A DNA stretch of 64,000 bases, taken from contig CM017570.1 of assembly GCA_007844125.1 (NCBI GenBank), positions 52,689,292 through 52,753,291 on the forward strand. The letters are read 5' to 3'. The notes beneath the pieces were generated by a model, which was not told where the DNA came from, did no database searches, and worked only from the letters and a program-made list of their open reading frames with translations. The position numbers were made by a program, and so were the translations under genes. This document shows, in pieces, positions 62,185 through 64,000 of the stretch (position 1 is the stretch's first letter; the number at the start of each line of letters is the position of its first letter). The stretch comes from Sinonovacula constricta (lineage: Eukaryota > Mollusca > Bivalvia > Cardiida > Solecurtidae).

Positions 62185-63635
62185 TTGATATTTAAGTAAT
62201 TTAAGAATAATATCAATTTAAATTTCATCAAACCCTTTTAACGAATACAAAATAATATTTACCCATAGAAATGTTAGTTATTTAAACATAGAAAGCATTA
62301 TAAGCAATTGCAATCAATCAGTAAGTAGACAAAGAAGGAAGGTGAGAGAGCTCAATTTTAGCTGTTTTTACAACGACTAAAATATCTTTCATTCAAGTTG
62401 AAAATAATAGAAGAATCCAAATAAGGCTCTGATATAGTTAAAATTAATATCTAAATATGATTTGCATGACATAACAATCGTAAGCTCAGTACCTCGTACA
62501 AGTAAACCGTCAAATAATGTTAGCGAAATATTTACAGACCTCACCAATTTGCTTTGACATGTCTTATGTGCAGAACAATTAAAAATCATGTTAATGAATG
62601 TGACAAACCTTGAAGGATTAAATGTGTGCAAACGAAGTGGATTTATAATTTTCACCGAGGGCGAGGTTTTTTCCATTACTCATCTCGCAGAAATCTGGCA
62701 TATATTGCGTTAAATCTATTTTCACACTTTGTTTCGTAAGTTTGAAGAATTATACCACCAACAAAATATTATTGGTCATATTTAAAGGTAACAACATGGT
62801 TTAACAGAAAAACAACTGGATATAACAGGTTATTGTTCTATTTATAGAAAAAGAGGTCCGTCAAATTATGCACATTCAGTTTACACGAGCAACAAGTAAA
62901 ATACAAGGGGTTTTATCAAATACGGAGAGTGGAATACAACTGTATGTATTTAACAAGAAAATATAAACTAATATTTTAAAGATAAGCATGTATAGATATA
63001 TAATTAAATTCCATAATTGGGCAAAATAAAATAATATTTAGAAAAAAAACAACACGAATAATAATAACTTCTTTTGTATGCTTAACTACTTGAATAGGAC
63101 TTTATACTGGATTTGAGAGTAAACATTATGACTTGTCATAGACTGCCTATGCCAGATATCCCAACATTTGTACAACTTCAATTTTCTTCTCAATAGCTAC
63201 ATGTATATCACTTAAACATTATTAAACTATATGAACGCTACGTATAAGCTCATTTAGTTATTAGCTTGGGTACAACTACAAAACTAAAGAAACACATAAA
63301 CATAGCGCTAGCAGATATTGCAAAAACAGTAAAAAGATAATCGAGCAAATAAAAATTACGAACTTACAGAAATAACGAATCTCATCTAACTTTAGGCGTC
63401 TGTAAAGCTTAATACCCCGTATGTAAATATTACGTATGTGCTTAACTCACGAAACACTGTTTGCAACTATCCTCTTAATAGCAGTCTATGTTAATATGAA
63501 TGGTTACATATCAACATGTGTACGCCCAGGTCCATATTTCTAGTGTTGTGATTGGTCATTGAAACAGGGCAGGCCCAAGTGAAAGATAGAGACATAATAT
63601 ACACTATCACGTGACCTCTTAGTGTAGATAAGGAC
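62185..63635. other. AT-rich non-coding stretch
   Basis: A 95-codon minus frame (62389-62676) has no motif. Nothing else is supported. Confidence 0.5.
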
Positions 63636-63644
63636 TATGGATAA

Positions 63645-64000
63645 AGCTAAATGTAATAGAGGTTATATATATACTTAACTGCAATACGGGCTACGATTAA
63701 AATAAATTCAATAGAGGTTACATAATGACTTAACTGCAATAGTTGTTACGATTATACATAACTTCAATAGAGGTTACATAGTGACGTAACTGCAATATGG
63801 GTTACGATTATACATAACTTCAATAGAGGTTATATGTTGACTTAACTGCAATATGGGTTACGATTATACAAAGCTTCAAAAGAGGTTACATATCTACTCA
63901 ACTGCAATAGTTGGTACGATTATACATTACTTCAATAGAGGTTACATATCTACCTAACTGCAATAGTTGGTACGATTATACTTAACTGCATTATGGCTTA
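63645..64000. repeat. 56-bp minisatellite, runs off the window
   Basis: The core 'caatagaggttacatagtga' then 'cttaactgcaatatgggtta' and 'cgattatacataactt' is spaced 56 bp (for example 'gaggtt' at 63714 and 63770). At least six copies. Confidence 0.92.

Overview
This is eukaryotic, AT-rich, mostly non-coding DNA, most likely from a bivalve mollusc. The basis is a split NLR-type immune gene with a DZIP3-like HEPN domain and a NACHT domain (a combination I associate with bivalve expansions), tRNA-derived SINEs, many microsatellites and minisatellites, and a transposase-like fragment of a type common in mollusc genomes. The species cannot be fixed from the sequence. There are no operons apart from those inside a mobile element.

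Layout. 1-530: relic of a transposase-like ORF running into a (TAA)n/(TTA)n palindrome. 3.6-12.9 kb: two diverged copies of one segment, both carrying broken beta-propeller-like coding fragments on the minus strand. 11.2-29 kb: six minisatellite arrays (periods 67, 68, 54, 70 and two 44-bp subfamilies), SINEs, a 1.1-kb TTAA-flanked MITE-like element and long non-coding stretches.

30.7-48.5 kb, minus strand: the centrepiece. A HEPN exon (47721-48507) splices in phase across a 2.9-kb intron to a NACHT exon (44777 downward). That exon runs into about 12.4 kb of tandem 231-bp (77-codon) leucine-rich repeats, roughly 53 copies, each holding about three LRRs. The HEPN-NACHT part stays open for 591 codons and then meets a TAG. 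The LRR part is broken by at least three single-event frameshifts, five in-frame nonsense codons and a short deletion, denser towards the 3' end. As given it cannot be translated as one protein, but each block between breaks is a clean LRR reading frame. Two decayed pieces that look like the same NLR family lie at about 49.45-49.65 kb and 61.9-62.1 kb, so this is probably part of an NLR cluster.

53.2-60.7 kb: a visibly GC-richer island bounded by roughly 92-bp terminal inverted repeats. It carries decayed genes for a family-B DNA polymerase, a superfamily-1-like helicase, a DNA-packaging-type ATPase, several small membrane proteins and unrecognised ORFs. The ORFs are tightly packed, with ATGA overlap. 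This fits a relic of a Polinton/Maverick-like or Polinton-like-virus element. A fragment of the same element family lies at 13.4-13.68 kb. The window ends inside a 56-bp minisatellite.
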